Below, piece after piece: positions 37,301 to 43,943 of a stretch of DNA of 43,943 nt. The DNA lies in the NCBI RefSeq assembly GCF_009725985.1, contig NZ_RCNR01000039.1, positions 1 through 43,943 of the forward strand, in the 5' to 3' direction. The stretch is from Zobellia amurskyensis. Lineage in GTDB: Bacteria > Bacteroidota > Bacteroidia > Flavobacteriales > Flavobacteriaceae. The notes beneath the pieces are model-generated. The model was not told where the DNA came from. It ran no database searches and saw only the letters and a program-made list of their open reading frames with translations. Every line of letters begins with the position of its first letter. The first letter of the stretch is position 1. The translations under genes were made by a program, and so were the position numbers.

Positions 37301-38421
37301 ATGTAAAAGATACAGGAATTGGTATCCCCCCCCCCTATCTTCAGCAGGTTTTTGATAGGTTTTTTGAAGTGCCCGAAGAAAAAAACGTAGGCCCCAATTA
37401 TACAAAAGGAACAGGCATAGGGCTTGCCATTGCCAAAAACACCGTTGAGTTGCACCATGGATCTATAGAGGCTCTCAATAATGAAGGAAAGGGAGCCATT
37501 TTTAAAGTAAGTTTACCGCTAGGAAAAGAACATCTTTCAGAAGAGGAAATCATTCCTGACTTTAAGTTTAGTGATGATATTGCACAATACACCTCTCAAT
37601 TAACACATGGGGATAAAGAGTTAATTTTTGATGACCCAATTGAAAACCTTCGCCCAAACAACGAATTGCCGTTAATTTTAATCGTTGAGGACAATGACCA
37701 ATTACGTTCATTTTTTAAAAATTTCCTAGGCAAAGAATATGCAATTAAAGAGGCTAAAAATGGAAAAGAAGGCTTGAAAAAAGCACTTAAATTTAATCCT
37801 GATTTGGTTATAAGCGATGTAATGATGCCTAAAATGTTCGGAACAGAATTATGTGTGCACCTTAAGCAAAATATTAAAACAAGCCATATACCCGTAATTT
37901 TACTTACAGCTCGTACCTCCTTAATATACAAATTTGAAGGTCTGGAAAGTGGTGCAGATGACTACATTAGCAAGCCCTTTAATATTAAAGAATTTAAATT
38001 AAGAATACGAAACCTGTTGGAATCTTCAAGACGTTTGAGAGAAAAATTCTCAAGCGAAACCCATCTCTTGGCCAGTGAGCTAACCGTAACTTCCTTAGAT
38101 GAAAAATTACTGGAAAAAGCCATGACAATTGTAGAAACCAACATTTCCAACGCCGAGTTTAATGTTGCGACATTTTGTAAAGAGTTAGGAGTAAGCCGTA
38201 CAATGTTATTCTCTAAAATAAAAGCATGGACAAATTTTACTCCAAAAGAATTTATTAGTGAAATAAGGTTAAAACGGGCGGCTCTTTACTTTGAACAAAG
38301 TAAAATGAATATTTCCGAAGTAAGTTATGAAGTAGGCTTTCGAAACCCTAAGTATTTTAGCAAATGTTTTCGTAAAAAATATGGAAAAACCCCTTCTGAA
38401 TATATTAAGAAGTTTTCTTGA
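34336..38421 (+). CDS. Hybrid two-component system regulator (sensor kinase, receiver and AraC-type DNA-binding domain in one protein)
   Basis: This 1361-residue inner-membrane regulator probably senses oligosaccharides in the periplasm and activates the locus. A signal segment (MIFFLLLGECLLAQ) precedes two seven-bladed propeller regions (about 30-700) with repeated WFGT/WVGT motifs. A Y_Y_Y-type domain (about 715-785) and one transmembrane helix (about 790-812) follow. The kinase has the phospho-acceptor His847 in ISHDFRTP, the N-box around 960-968 and the G1 box DTGIGIP at 992-998. The receiver has the phospho-acceptor Asp1161 in VISDVMMP and the switch region ending SKPF. The C-terminus is an AraC-type helix-turn-helix (about 1265-1361; VATFCKELGVSRTMLFSKI, ISEVSYEVGFRNPKYFSKCFRKKYG). 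It is intact in this sequence but contains a C10 tract at codons 997-1000. It is the only regulator in the window and so the best candidate to bind the shared element. Confidence 0.96.
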   Translation: MSTLNRNRFMIFFLLLGECLLAQENDFHFRHLSVENGLSNNSVIAIEQDRLGQMWFGTRNGLNRYNGTNIDIYKHVPGDSTSLSNSDILSINEDSDGYIWVGTYNGLNRYDPVKNTFKSFYKRNGPDGLCNAVVICSKEIGNGEIWFGTANGISIFNKSKNNFTHILYKEGDANGLPGENIQRIFVDESKRTWIASTKGLARLESGDNDKFTFKQFKYNDGTENLFIQDINQTDSTILGIATKYNGYMLFNTENEKFLLPNEQIIPLSADVRVVQSSNDGSVWLGTSHGVRVIGPEKKIWDLKSNNRAKNSLSQNFIKSAFKDKNGTIWLGTYSGGVNIWTESNENFVNFVNHDIDNNIVNSIVSDDSSNIYFGTEGGDITILNPKNKKLETLNLSDAEELRPNNIQTLYLSKKNVLWAGVLNYGILVYDVHSKKMLEDVISNELKDYLKNTGVYVIKEAKDQVYWIGTFGKGLVRYDLKTKTFRIYGKKSKTDPVLSSNVIKTLCIDSMGRIWAGGLGGLNLITFKDEEENQYEVSQFFRSTLYGNDIKTVIEDSKQQIYVGTKTEGLFKFNGLDFEQIPLNKENSVSSVFTIIENAKDEFWLSTDKGIVKYNASSKESVVYDQRYSLNSNEFSPNAGLRLNDEKIYFGGNEGVTFFNPKKLITNTYAPKIILSDLQIKNKSIPVNDERNILTSTITYSDKITLNHQNSHFSINYSMPSYISPYNNSYAYRLVGLDDTWTFTNNTEAFYTLQKPGDYLFEVKGANNDGIWNESATQLNITIKPAPWKSNWAFALYGLLIATGSFSLYLIVKSRARLKQDLRWEQLENKRQEENHLAKLQFFTNISHDFRTPLTLILGPLQQILADYKGSSLMYKKLLVIESSANHLLQLINRLMDFRKLEDHQSKLQAAEGNIIKFLREIYLSFTEYAKDNEYTYTFESSHEEILVFYDRSKLEQVFYNLISNAFKYTPNGGKIGIYVYNNHENIFIDVKDTGIGIPPPYLQQVFDRFFEVPEEKNVGPNYTKGTGIGLAIAKNTVELHHGSIEALNNEGKGAIFKVSLPLGKEHLSEEEIIPDFKFSDDIAQYTSQLTHGDKELIFDDPIENLRPNNELPLILIVEDNDQLRSFFKNFLGKEYAIKEAKNGKEGLKKALKFNPDLVISDVMMPKMFGTELCVHLKQNIKTSHIPVILLTARTSLIYKFEGLESGADDYISKPFNIKEFKLRIRNLLESSRRLREKFSSETHLLASELTVTSLDEKLLEKAMTIVETNISNAEFNVATFCKELGVSRTMLFSKIKAWTNFTPKEFISEIRLKRAALYFEQSKMNISEVSYEVGFRNPKYFSKCFRKKYGKTPSEYIKKFS

Positions 38422-38580
38422 CATAAAAATAATGTGACCTCGTATTATTATATATGCTAAAAACTTGCCTTCTTGATTATTCGTTAATTCGTAGAATCAA
38501 AACAGAAAGAAACTGTAATTTTTATTATATATCCTAGTTACGCAATAACACATTATATTTCCTGTAACAAAAAATACTCT

Positions 38581-38594
38581 TTGTACCAGTACAA
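38581..38594. repeat. Perfect palindrome TTGTACCAGTACAA between convergent genes
   Basis: Six-base arms TTGTAC and GTACAA flank a 2-base centre. The right half continues AGTACAAGATAG, identical over 12 bases to the element before the GH5 gene (15846-15857). It lies between the regulator stop and the 3' end of the leftward sulfatase, with no start codon nearby. Confidence 0.4.
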
Positions 38595-38619
38595 GATAGA
38601 ATTACAATGTTCATTCTCT

Positions 38620-40005
38620 CTACTTCTTGCCCCAAGGATCTTTATATTCTGGTTCTTCATTACTCATCAGCGATTTATGAATATGCCTAGTTATAGGCAT
38701 CCAGATTGGCCCTTCGTCCCAAAGAGGTTTCATTAATTCTGTTTCCCATTTTATATATTCCTGCTCAATTTGGCTTTTTTCGGTTGGTAAAACTCTTGTT
38801 AAATCAAAGGTTTCCCCTAAATCATTCTTTAAGTCATACATAACATTACCAAAACCTTTTAAAGCTATCAACTTTTTATTTCCCATTCTAACAGCACTCT
38901 CATCGAGCTTTCTCCAAAATAATTTCTCATGAGGAGATCCAGACTTAGCTTTTTTCAAATAAGGTAAAAGATTCACTCCATCCAAAATAAGCTCATCATC
39001 AACCTCTATATTAGCAGCCTTGACTGCTGTACTAAATATATCCAAAGAAGATGTTAAGCCGTCTAAAGAATTACCTGAAGGTAATTGACCCGGCCAACTT
39101 ACTACAAACGGCACACGATGACCTCCTTCAAACTTATTTCCCTTCCAACCTTTTAAAGGACCGGTACTGCTTTGATTGTTATGCGCACCACCGTTATCAC
39201 TTAAGAAGAAAACTAAAGTGTTTTCCACTACACCCTTATTTTTTAAAGCTCGTACGACCTTACCTATATTTTCATCTAAAGACCATGTCATTGCCGCCAA
39301 TGCTTGTCTTGGATGCCCCTTAAACTTTGCTAAATCTTCTTCTTTTGCTTCCATCGGGGTATGTACCGCATTGAAAGACAAATACATAAAAAATGGTTTA
39401 TTCCTTTTTTTATTAATAAAATTAACTGCCATGTCTCCCAAGGCATCGGTCATGTAACCGTTTAGTTTTACGCGCTTACCGTTATGCTGTAACATATCTA
39501 TTTGAGAAGGGTTTTCAATTGGAAAATAAGAACGACTACCTCCAATAAAACCGTAAAACTCTTGAAACCCTCTTTGATTTGGATGATCCGAAGGTTCTTC
39601 TCCCAAATGCCATTTTCCAATAGCATACGTATTGTAACCGTTATGGTTAAACACATCAGCCATAGTTTCTACATCGTTCGAAAGTCCTATACCTCCAGTT
39701 CCGTTGGCTTCGAACCCAAATCGTTGTTGATATTTACCCGTTAACAAACCGGCTCTTGATGGTGCACAAACCGTTGCACTTACATGTGCATCCGTAAAAA
39801 TAGTTCCGCTGGAGGCTAGTTTATCAATTTCAGGAGTTGATAAATCTTTACTGCCCATAAAACCAAAATCAACGTAACCAGCATCATCAAGTAAGATGAC
39901 AAGAATGTTCGGTGCTTCAAAAGTGTTATCTGTCTTAGATTGAGAATAACCAACCAAGGTAAAGCCAAGCATCACCAATAAAAGAAACTTCAACTTTATT
40001 TTCAT
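38620..40005 (-). CDS. S1-family sulfatase, arylsulfatase A-like
   Basis: The start is placed at Met11 of the longest open frame because an AAAGGA sequence lies 6 bases before it and the signal peptide begins there (MKIKLKFLLLVML, ending near VGYSQ). The longest frame starts at 40035. The protein has 461 residues. Metal-binding Asp-Asp lies in VILLDDAGYVDFGFMG. The maturation motif CAPSR has Cys80, followed by AGLLTGKYQQRFGFE. Typical arylsulfatase segments are YAIGKWHLGEEPSDHPNQRG near residue 130, FLSDNGGAHNNQSSTGPLKG near 275 and GGHRVPFVVSWPG. It belongs to the arylsulfatase A/N-acetylgalactosamine-sulfatase-like branch, unlike the other five. It ends close to the regulator gene in convergent orientation and starts 189 bases downstream of the GH2 stop codon. 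Confidence 0.92.
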   Translation of the reverse strand: MKIKLKFLLLVMLGFTLVGYSQSKTDNTFEAPNILVILLDDAGYVDFGFMGSKDLSTPEIDKLASSGTIFTDAHVSATVCAPSRAGLLTGKYQQRFGFEANGTGGIGLSNDVETMADVFNHNGYNTYAIGKWHLGEEPSDHPNQRGFQEFYGFIGGSRSYFPIENPSQIDMLQHNGKRVKLNGYMTDALGDMAVNFINKKRNKPFFMYLSFNAVHTPMEAKEEDLAKFKGHPRQALAAMTWSLDENIGKVVRALKNKGVVENTLVFFLSDNGGAHNNQSSTGPLKGWKGNKFEGGHRVPFVVSWPGQLPSGNSLDGLTSSLDIFSTAVKAANIEVDDELILDGVNLLPYLKKAKSGSPHEKLFWRKLDESAVRMGNKKLIALKGFGNVMYDLKNDLGETFDLTRVLPTEKSQIEQEYIKWETELMKPLWDEGPIWMPITRHIHKSLMSNEEPEYKDPWGKK

Positions 40006-40193
40006 AGATATCCTTTGATTTGAAATTTTTATCATTTTGCTGATGTCTTAGTTTCTTTTAAATCATTACTCCTATAATTTCCGATAGGCTTTTAATTATT
40101 CACCTGTTAAATTGACCGATTCTATGTTTCACTAATTGATAAATCGAGTCTTCAATTATTGATTTATTATCGGATTTTATTTTAAAACACTAT

Positions 40194-43100
40194 TTATTCT
40201 ATAGTTACTAAATCTATATTAGGCGCTTTAGAACCGGTTGACTCTAGCTCAATATAATTAGCCCCAACCTGAAAAGGCACTTTTACAGTAATATTATTCC
40301 AATCAGCATTATGAGAGCCTGTTGGTTCAAATTCAATAACCTTAATTAGCTTATCGTTCACTTTTAATGTCATTGGACATTTATTGTTCTCAAAATTATG
40401 AGCATATCTGAACGTTAAAGTGTATTCCTCTGCATCGCCATCATTTTCCTTAAACCATTTTACATATCCTTCATTTCCACTAAAATCTAAAAAACCTTCC
40501 CCCCTGTAATCCTTACCAACGGTTTGCTTTATAGCTCCTCCAAATGTTGCATCCTCAGCCTGAAGTGAGTACCCCCTTCCTTTCCATGGATTTATGGTGT
40601 TTTCATCACCAATAAAAAAACCTTCTTCCTTCCCAAAAGTTTCTGTTAGAGATAATAACACTTTGCCATTTTCAATAACTACGGCCCTTACCGTAGTTTT
40701 ATCACTAACTTCAAAAGGCTTGGAGTAGTCTTTGCCTTCCTTTAATGGGTCTTTCCCGGAAATGGTGTACTTAATCGTCAATTCGCTATCCACTTTTTCA
40801 CTAATTAAGTTAAATCGGTTCGCAACGATAGTAATCTTTTTAGATTTAAAGAGTGACTTGTCTCCCAATATTGCAGCCATAGTAACAGTTGCATTTTCAG
40901 GTTTATCCGTTGATTGAATAAATGCGCGCGTTTTTCCCATGAACATTTTTCGATATTCGGATTTAACCTGATTTACGGAGTCTACAGGGTCTCCGTTTTC
41001 TAGCGAAACCAATCTAATACTTTTGTCAAAGTGATAATATATCCTGTTCTCTGCATAAGGATATAAATTATCATTACTGTCTACACCGTCTGTAGTAATA
41101 ATAAAATAATCATTAAAACCTCCTTCACCATTTAATCTTTCGATGGAATTTCTTAATCTAGAAGGTTCCCCTGCCGTGACCATTTCATCCTTTGCCACTT
41201 GTTGTCCTCCTTGGTAAGCAATAGCTTCGAGCTTTCCTTCTTCGTAGGGGACTAACCATTCGCACTGCATTTCATTCCAAACCGTACCTGGTTTATCTTT
41301 ACCAAGGGATTTACCGTTTAAAAAAAGTTCTACTTCGTCCGCATTTGAATATACCCAGACCGGGACTAACGTGCCTTTGGGCATATGAGGATGTGTCCAG
41401 TGCGGTAAGATGTGTGCCATAGGTTTCTCTGTCCATTGGCTTTGATAAAAATAGAAAAGATCCTTTTCAAAACCGGCTACATCTATAATTCCGCCCATGA
41501 ATAAACGAAAAGGCCATCCGCCATGTGCTAGTTCGGCTTCTCCGTAATAATCAAATCCAGACCAACGGAACTGCCCACTGTACCAAGGAAAATCACGTGC
41601 TAGTTCCCAGCTTTTCCTGGCCGATATTCTAACGGTTGCATTGTCGTATGATGAGTTAAAATGCTGTTTACGATTATTCCATTTTAAAGGTGCGGCCCAT
41701 TGATCAAAAAATATTTCTTTCTTTGTAAGGTTTGGCAGCTCATAATATCGAGGGTTATATCCATCTCTAAACCAAGATTGAGTGCGGTAATACCCACGAG
41801 TCTGCCACGTATGGGGTGCTTCTGTAGAAAGAAAGGGTTTTTTAAAATTAGCGGTCTCAAAGAAAGTTTTTCGCTCTGAGCCACCGTTAATGCCAATAAT
41901 GTCCATATCATCAGGATTTGCAGTACCGGACGTGACCATTCTTGACGGATCAAGCGTGTGAACAAGGTCAACTAAACGGGGAGCAACCTCTCCGTCTGTT
42001 TCATTACCCACTCCCCACAAAATGATACTTGGGTGATTTCGATCTCGTGTAACCCACTCTTCTACATCTCTCTCCCACCATTCATCAAATGCCTGTTGCC
42101 CATAATCATAGAGCGCTTTTTTACTCCAACCGTCAAAGATTTCATCAATAAGCAGAATGCCCATTTCATCGCATAAATCGTAAAACATAGGAGGAAATGG
42201 TTTTACGGTCACCCGAATGGCATTAACACCCATACTTTTTAGTAAGTTAATTTTCCATCGCAGTAGCGGTTTGGTCCAAGCCCCGCCAAAAGGACCTCCC
42301 TCGTAATGCTCGCTAACGCCTTTTAATTTGATGTTTTCTCCGTTTAAATAAAACCCCGTTTTTGTTTTCCATTCAATCTCTCTAATACCAAATTTAGTAT
42401 GTATTTCATCCAAGACTACATCACCATTTTTGATACTAGTTATCAACGTATATTGTTTAGGTGATTCCAAATTCCACAGCTCCGGTTGTTTTACCGATAA
42501 GATTACATTACCGTATGGCTTTGAGCTATTGATTTCTTTATTAAAGGCGAGCAATTCTTGACCATCTGGCGAGATAACCGATATAGTTGTATAAGCATCA
42601 GGCCATTTATCGCCTAGATTCAGTATTTTAAAATCAATATTGATTTTTGCCAAGTCTTTGGATATTTTGGGTGTTCGAACAGCTATACTATTGGGGGCAA
42701 AATGCAATTTATTGGTCATAATCATTCTGACCGGAGCATAAATACCACATGGGTGATACCAACGTGCAGATGGTTCCTTCGAATTATCAACCCTAACCGC
42801 TAGAGTATTTTTCCCTTTTTTTATATACTTTGAAATTTCATAACGAAAACTTATATATCCATATGGCCGTTTTCCAAGATAATTACCATTAATCCACACT
42901 TCACTATTCATATAAACCCCATCAAAGTCTATGTAAATCGCTTTTCCTGTAGAGCTTCCTTTTAAATCAAACGTTTTTCTGTACCATCCGATTCCTCCAT
43001 CATGGTACCCCCCGGATTGACCTTGTGTTCCTTTCTTTAATATCCCTTCTTCAAAAGACCAGTCATGTGGAACTGAAATAATTCTCCAATCATTATCACT

Positions 43101-43259
43101 TAATATCTCCTTTGAATAATCCGGGCTATCACCTCGCTTAAATTTCCAATTCTTATTGAAATCAACCTCTGAACGAGATGAAAACAATTGGGTGGGAATA
43201 CAAAAAATTATAATGATAATGCATATAATTTTTGAATTGTAAAATTCCTTTGTAATCAT
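40194..43259 (-). CDS. GH2-family glycoside hydrolase with C-terminal carbohydrate-binding-like module
   Basis: This 1021-residue secreted enzyme is probably a beta-galactosidase or beta-glucuronidase-like exo-hydrolase. The signal segment IICIIIIIFCIPTQLFSS precedes the sugar-binding domain (about 33-185; SVPHDWSFEEG, GGIGWYRKTFDL, VWINGNYLGKRPYGYISF). An immunoglobulin-like domain and a TIM barrel (from about 303, GFYLNGENIKLKGVSEH) follow. Acid/base Glu420 lies in NHPSIILWGVGNETDG and nucleophile Glu480 in FLSTEAPHTW, so the catalytic pair is intact, in contrast to the other GH2. After the barrel, a chitobiase-type beta domain (about 840-885, YTISGKDPLKEGKDYS) and a CBM6/35-like or malectin-like module (about 905-1021, YSLQAEDATFGG) are visible. 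The C-terminal part of another GH2-like gene lies 129 bases upstream. Confidence 0.93.
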   Translation of the reverse strand: MITKEFYNSKIICIIIIIFCIPTQLFSSRSEVDFNKNWKFKRGDSPDYSKEILSDNDWRIISVPHDWSFEEGILKKGTQGQSGGYHDGGIGWYRKTFDLKGSSTGKAIYIDFDGVYMNSEVWINGNYLGKRPYGYISFRYEISKYIKKGKNTLAVRVDNSKEPSARWYHPCGIYAPVRMIMTNKLHFAPNSIAVRTPKISKDLAKINIDFKILNLGDKWPDAYTTISVISPDGQELLAFNKEINSSKPYGNVILSVKQPELWNLESPKQYTLITSIKNGDVVLDEIHTKFGIREIEWKTKTGFYLNGENIKLKGVSEHYEGGPFGGAWTKPLLRWKINLLKSMGVNAIRVTVKPFPPMFYDLCDEMGILLIDEIFDGWSKKALYDYGQQAFDEWWERDVEEWVTRDRNHPSIILWGVGNETDGEVAPRLVDLVHTLDPSRMVTSGTANPDDMDIIGINGGSERKTFFETANFKKPFLSTEAPHTWQTRGYYRTQSWFRDGYNPRYYELPNLTKKEIFFDQWAAPLKWNNRKQHFNSSYDNATVRISARKSWELARDFPWYSGQFRWSGFDYYGEAELAHGGWPFRLFMGGIIDVAGFEKDLFYFYQSQWTEKPMAHILPHWTHPHMPKGTLVPVWVYSNADEVELFLNGKSLGKDKPGTVWNEMQCEWLVPYEEGKLEAIAYQGGQQVAKDEMVTAGEPSRLRNSIERLNGEGGFNDYFIITTDGVDSNDNLYPYAENRIYYHFDKSIRLVSLENGDPVDSVNQVKSEYRKMFMGKTRAFIQSTDKPENATVTMAAILGDKSLFKSKKITIVANRFNLISEKVDSELTIKYTISGKDPLKEGKDYSKPFEVSDKTTVRAVVIENGKVLLSLTETFGKEEGFFIGDENTINPWKGRGYSLQAEDATFGGAIKQTVGKDYRGEGFLDFSGNEGYVKWFKENDGDAEEYTLTFRYAHNFENNKCPMTLKVNDKLIKVIEFEPTGSHNADWNNITVKVPFQVGANYIELESTGSKAPNIDLVTIE

Positions 43260-43388
43260 TTCAATGTTATTGTTTACTATTCAATCACATACTTACTAAA
43301 GAAAAACTCCAAAAAAGTACGCTCTATAAAAATCTTTATATTCGTTACTATATTAACAAGCCACTATTTATAACAGTTCACTCAAAGC

Positions 43389-43943
43389 TTAATTATAAAT
43401 ATCTTCAGCAGAGAAAATACTCTTGTTTTTATTTATTAGTATGTTTTCCAAATCTTCAATACGAATTGATTTGGAAGGAACAAAAGCATCGCTCTCCATA
43501 TAATTCAGTAAACTGTGTCTCAATTGTCTAGCCCCTGGTCTATCCTTTAAATTATTTGTAATATCTGTGGACGAAAAAATTAAGCTACCAGAACCTACCT
43601 TTACCTCAAATACATTTGATAAATTATGGTTGGTTACAAAATTATCTATAACCCTAACCAAAGGCGTAACCTCTAAGGAATCTGTAATAACAGATTTTGA
43701 TTTGATACATAAGTCCCACCATTGCCAGTCTGTATGCGAATCTGTGGGAAAATCATTAAAAGCGGGATGCTTTTCATCCAATAGTAAGCCCATAGTAGCA
43801 GGTTGGTTAGGAAAGTGAACAGGGCTCCAAAAAACTGGCACGAAACGTCCCTCAATACCTTTAATTCTCTCAAAATCTGGATTAAGCAATACTTTCTTTC
43901 CTTTTTGTAAAGCTGCCCACGCCTCTTCTATCGTATTTGTAAA
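43389..43943 (-). CDS. GH2-type glycoside hydrolase, C-terminal part (5' truncated by window)
   Basis: The open frame enters from the right edge with no start codon, and 184 C-terminal residues are visible. LQKGKKVLLNPDFERIKG followed by GRFVPVFWSPVHFPNQPATMG and DSHTDWQWWDL is the C-terminal extension often found after the GH2 barrel in large Bacteroidota beta-galactosidase or beta-glucuronidase-like proteins; this is from recall. VRVIDNFVTNHNLSNVFEVKVGSGSLIFSSTDI follows. The catalytic part lies outside the window. It is upstream of, and in the same direction as, the complete GH2 gene (129 bases apart), so the two may form an operon. It shows that the locus continues past the right edge. 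Confidence 0.7.
   Translation of the reverse strand, partial: FTNTIEEAWAALQKGKKVLLNPDFERIKGIEGRFVPVFWSPVHFPNQPATMGLLLDEKHPAFNDFPTDSHTDWQWWDLCIKSKSVITDSLEVTPLVRVIDNFVTNHNLSNVFEVKVGSGSLIFSSTDITNNLKDRPGARQLRHSLLNYMESDAFVPSKSIRIEDLENILINKNKSIFSAEDIYN

Noticed and set aside
40006-40035. Longer start for the arylsulfatase A-like gene
   Set aside because: The internal Met follows an AAAGGA sequence and begins the signal peptide directly.

Overview
The window looks like chromosomal DNA of a marine member of the Flavobacteriia (Bacteroidota). The evidence is the low GC content, the A-rich sequence before start codons with weak Shine-Dalgarno signals, SusC/SusD outer-membrane pairs, a hybrid two-component sensor/regulator, and many secreted sulfatases and glycoside hydrolases. 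It is almost entirely one large polysaccharide utilization locus (PUL), cut at both ends. No tRNA, rRNA, CRISPR array or insertion sequence was seen.

Layout. 3-680 (+) is the 3' end of a secreted, heparinase II/III-like protein. It is followed by an iduronate-2-sulfatase-like lipoprotein sulfatase (702-2225). After an 843-base gap come the first SusC/SusD pair (3069-7714) and a terminator, then a second SusC/SusD pair with a fasciclin-like lipoprotein in the surface glycan-binding position (8393-13833). Next on the + strand are a sulfatase with an extra C-terminal domain (14068-15804), a GH5 (15892-17325), a GH2 with a frameshift near its 3' end (17327-20213), and a GH78 alpha-L-rhamnosidase (20261-23023). 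A strong bidirectional terminator separates these from a leftward block. That block holds a gluconate-dehydrogenase-subunit-3-like protein with a GMC oxidoreductase (23154-25502), three consecutive sulfatases (25875-30264), and a heparinase II/III-like lyase with a nucleoside-hydrolase-like protein (30596-34029). The rightward hybrid two-component regulator is at 34336-38421. The window ends with a leftward arylsulfatase, a large GH2 and the C-terminal part of another GH2-like protein.

Working model (inference). Lyases, GH2, GH5, GH78 and six sulfatases act outside the cytoplasm to cut and desulfate a sulfated, rhamnose- and probably uronate-containing polysaccharide. An ulvan-like or rhamnan-sulfate-like algal glycan is the best guess. 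The two SusCD systems import the fragments and the hybrid regulator senses them. A GMC flavoprotein pair adds a possible extracytoplasmic sugar-oxidation step. A 14-base element, consensus CAGNAYAGTACAGG, lies before both susC genes, before the GMC pair, before the GH5-GH2-GH78 operon and before the lyase operon. It is a candidate binding site for the locus regulator and would tie these units into one regulon.

Most unusual points: this shared element; a GH78-type accessory domain attached to a sulfatase; a GH2 with His where the acid/base Glu is expected, plus a T8 frameshift; a C10 tract inside the regulator's kinase domain; and the oxidoreductase pair wired into a PUL.
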